The position numbers were made by a program, and so were the translations under genes. The notes below the pieces were generated by a model. That model worked only from the letters and a program-made list of their open reading frames with translations. It was not told where the DNA came from and did not search any database. 64,000 bases of DNA. It comes from Zoogloeaceae bacterium (GTDB lineage: Bacteria > Pseudomonadota > Gammaproteobacteria > Burkholderiales > Rhodocyclaceae). The stretch covers positions 1 to 64,000 of the forward strand of contig JACKMC010000006.1 in the NCBI GenBank assembly GCA_024235595.1, in the 5' to 3' direction. Positions 63,001-64,000 of this stretch are shown in pieces. Every line of letters starts with the position of its first letter. Positions within the stretch are counted from its first letter, which is position 1.

Positions 63001-63433
63001 CCTCGCCGAAACCGGCCTGCCCGCGGCCCATCTCAAGCTCGAGCTGACCGAGAGCATGATCATGGGACACGGCGACGAGGCGGTCGCGCTGCTGCGCGCC
63101 CTGAAGGATCTCGGCCTGGCCCTGTCGATCGACGACTTCGGCACCGGCTATTCCTCGCTGGCCTACCTCAAGCGTTTCCCGATCGACGAGCTCAAGATCG
63201 ACCAGAGCTTCGTGCGCGATATTCCGCACGACAGCGACGACATGGAGATCGCGACCGCCATCATCAGCCTGGCCCGCAGCCTGCGCCTGAAGGTGGTGGC
63301 CGAGGGGGTTGAAACCGAGGCCCAGCGATCGTTCCTGCAGCAGCAGGGTTGCCATGCGCTGCAGGGCTATCTGGTCGGCCGCCCGGTACCTGCGAAGGAC
63401 TTCGCCGAACTGCTGGCTGGCACCCCGGGCTGA
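60074..63433 (+). CDS. REC-REC-PAS-GAF-PAS-GGDEF-EAL c-di-GMP protein
   Basis: A 1119-aa cytoplasmic signalling protein. Receiver 1 (Asp54 in ALIDLNLPDGSG) and receiver 2 (Asp191 in VLLDYRLPG) are followed by PAS (~280-395), GAF (~400-555) and PAS (~565-680). GGDEF is intact at 770-774, with product-inhibition site RDED at 761-764. The EAL domain starts with ESL (Glu899) and keeps the metal and catalytic residues: NLSARQL, LTESMI, IDDFGTGYSSL, LKIDQSFV and AEGVETEAQ. It could both make and degrade c-di-GMP; the active I-site and complete EAL favour a regulated phosphodiesterase with possible cyclase. Input by phosphorylation and ligand binding. Confidence 0.92.
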   Translation: MRVLHVEDNPIDADLTARALKRAMPAIELVHVGTLGEARARLAESPDFDAALIDLNLPDGSGFDLLMWIRSNTLPIAVIMLTGSGDQQAAVNALQAGADDYLTKRAGFAEQLSATLESACSRSRRSRQSRARKLRVLYAERNAADIDLTRRHLSRVAPHIELTVVGDAGEALACLPEGKAVESDFDVVLLDYRLPGLDALDVVKILRTTRGLDIPIVMVTGQGTETVAAQAIHLGVDDYIVKHASYVYELPATIEKVHRQSQLAREQSNLRATTERLSQVLATSPVVLYTLCLGAQHAACTWVSRNVESLIGYPPEVALEAGWWQAHLHPDDRDHAMAAMATLQQAESLAHEYRFIDGKGRVRWIHDQLRRVASDEDRSEQFIGAWHDVTAAKLAEQLRETRVAVLDGVMSTRPLDAILHDVAERLERIRPDMRVSILLLDPRSGRLHTAAAPSLPAFFNEAVNGLEARVGTGSCGSAAAQGEAVIVGDLRTHPYWAPYLAVTERAGLRACWSLPFKGDAGEVLGTFGIYYDEPRMPERDELDLIGEFARICSLAVERSRADARLRQAAAVLESTREGVVITDLQARIVAINPAYTQITGYAEAEVLGQNPSMLKSGRQDQAFYEAMWRSVLESGHWQGEIWNRRKDGELYPQLLAISAVRDAEDLPCNYVGVMTDISQLKDSQARLEYLAHYDPLTSLPNRLLLHSRLTHALESADRHKRRVGVLYIDLDQFKNVNDSLGHPVGDELLEAFAQRLLERVRDEDTLGRLGGDEFLLILEDLERSDDAAHISRELLAMLERPFELPSGHQVYMGASVGISIYPDNGGSGTELIQHADVAVYQAKESGRNTFSFYTPALTRAADERLALEAALRRAIVQGEFVLHFQPQLDLGSGTVIGCESLVRWNDPVQGMIAPMRFIPLAEETGLIVSLGEWVLLESCRQARRWVDAGCADLVMAVNLSARQLRQPDFVERIADILAETGLPAAHLKLELTESMIMGHGDEAVALLRALKDLGLALSIDDFGTGYSSLAYLKRFPIDELKIDQSFVRDIPHDSDDMEIATAIISLARSLRLKVVAEGVETEAQRSFLQQQGCHALQGYLVGRPVPAKDFAELLAGTPG

Positions 63434-63443
63434 GCCCCGGGGT
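63422..63443 (+). terminator. Hairpin around the stop codon of the GGDEF-EAL gene
   Basis: An 8-bp perfect stem ACCCCGGG / CCCGGGGT (63422-63429 with 63436-63443) with a 6-base loop that contains the TGA stop. There is no following T run, so intrinsic termination is doubtful; it could stabilise the transcript end. Confidence 0.35.
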
Positions 63444-63585
63444 CGCGCAGATGGTGAAAATTTCCGCGCGTGATCCGTGAACTCGTATGCTTCTGTCCAT
63501 GTGCGGTGACCGGCTATCATCGGCCGGGGTCGCATCTGGTGGTGCGTGTGACCAGCCGATCGAACGCTCATGGAGACATGTTCCA

Positions 63586-64000
63586 GTGCCTGTGCTGTTC
63601 CGCTCCCGGCGGGGGGGGCCAACGCGAAACACCCTGCGGCACCTGCTTGCCGGCCTGATGCTGGCATGTGCCGCGCATGGCGCGCCTGCCGAGGACTTCA
63701 CCTACGTGGTGAAGGCGGGCGACAACCCCTGGAATATCACCAGTCGCTACCTCAAGGGCATCGGGTACTGGTCCAGGCTGCAGGATTACAATCGCATCCT
63801 TGCGCCACGCACCATCCGGCCCGGCACGACGCTGCGCATCCCGCTGGCGTGGATGCGCGGCGAGGCCGTCGCCGCGCAGGTGGTCGAACTTCGTGGGCGG
63901 GCCGATCTGCGGCAGGGTGGGGCCGTCGTTGCGCTCAAGGTCGGCATGAGCGTCGGCAACGGCGCGATTCTTCGCACCTTCGAGCAGGCCAGCCTGGTGC
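63586..64000 (+). CDS. Exported LysM/FecR-type protein, 3'-truncated by window end
   Basis: The frame opens with GTG at 63586, 9 bases after GGAGA, and stays open to the end of the window (138 codons). A signal peptide (LRHLLAGLMLACAAHGAPA) is followed by a LysM domain (FTYVVKAGDNPWNITSRYLK; WSRLQDYNRILAPRTIRPGT; LRIPLAWM), which binds peptidoglycan. Then comes the start of a FecR-like beta region (AQVVELRGRADLRQGGAVVA; LKVGMSVGNGAILRTFEQAS). LysM-FecR proteins are common beside signalling genes in Rhodocyclales-like genomes. The rest lies outside the window. Confidence 0.75.
   Translation, partial: MPVLFRSRRGGPTRNTLRHLLAGLMLACAAHGAPAEDFTYVVKAGDNPWNITSRYLKGIGYWSRLQDYNRILAPRTIRPGTTLRIPLAWMRGEAVAAQVVELRGRADLRQGGAVVALKVGMSVGNGAILRTFEQASLV

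Noticed and set aside
60449..63667. 1072-codon open frame on the minus strand
   Set aside because: Exactly antisense to the REC-REC-PAS-GAF-PAS-GGDEF-EAL gene, which has complete motifs. The reverse frame is open only because of high GC and lacks any domain.

Overview
This is a GC-rich chromosomal window from a Gram-negative proteobacterium. PEP-CTERM sorting signals, a TRAP transporter, multi-PAS/GGDEF-EAL signalling proteins, an E. coli-type YcaO and a PQQ alcohol-oxidation operon together suggest a betaproteobacterium, probably Rhodocyclales (Thauera/Azoarcus-like). That placement is inferred from gene content, not from a marker gene. No rRNA, tRNA, CRISPR array or complete mobile element was seen.

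Layout. 0.3-9.7 kb is a worn accessory region. It holds two transposase tails (IS1634-like), three decayed copies of a REP-associated tyrosine transposase (RAYT) with GGGGTC-rich repeats, two PEP-CTERM paralogues, a LuxR-type regulator overlapping a hybrid histidine kinase, and small secreted or unknown proteins. 9.9-15.0 kb encodes a TIR-membrane-WD40 protein and a TelA/XpaC-like pair on the opposite strand. 15.4-18.3 kb is one large ACP / acyl-AMP ligase / acyltransferase fusion. 19.0-23.5 kb looks like uronate catabolism: a TRAP transporter (DctP, DctQ, DctM) converging on gluconokinase and uronate dehydrogenase.

23.8-29.0 kb, minus strand, is the most unusual part. Four consecutive genes, each with a good Shine-Dalgarno, encode in order a transglutaminase-like cysteine protease candidate, a protein with an Ig-like tail, a 551-aa protein with only a kinase-like C-lobe, and a TIR-domain protein two bases downstream of it. 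I cannot match this set to a named system; it is a candidate defence or effector module.

29.6-37.2 kb is an alcohol-oxidation operon. It contains a periplasmic Rieske protein, a PQQ dehydrogenase with a lanthanide-type Asp pair, an outer-membrane channel candidate, a DUF1097 membrane protein and AldA-type aldehyde dehydrogenase. A -24/-12 promoter precedes it, a clear terminator follows it, and a sigma-54 activator gene sits just downstream. Alcohols would be oxidised in the periplasm, and the aldehyde then oxidised by AldA in the cytoplasm.

37.5-50.9 kb holds mixed genes: small secreted proteins, a broken sensor kinase, a Na+/H+ antiporter, a YHYH lipoprotein, a UvrD-like helicase with a zinc-ribbon partner, RlmA, a SulP transporter, a ParA ATPase and a luciferase-like oxidoreductase. 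51.0-55.1 kb has an MscS channel and a coupled ycaO-RIO kinase pair. 55.4-63.4 kb is a three-gene signalling operon: a CBS-CHASE-PAS histidine kinase, a single-domain response regulator, and a REC-REC-PAS-GAF-PAS-GGDEF-EAL protein. The window ends inside a LysM/FecR-type secreted protein.

Most long reading frames opposite these genes are GC-driven shadows and were left out.
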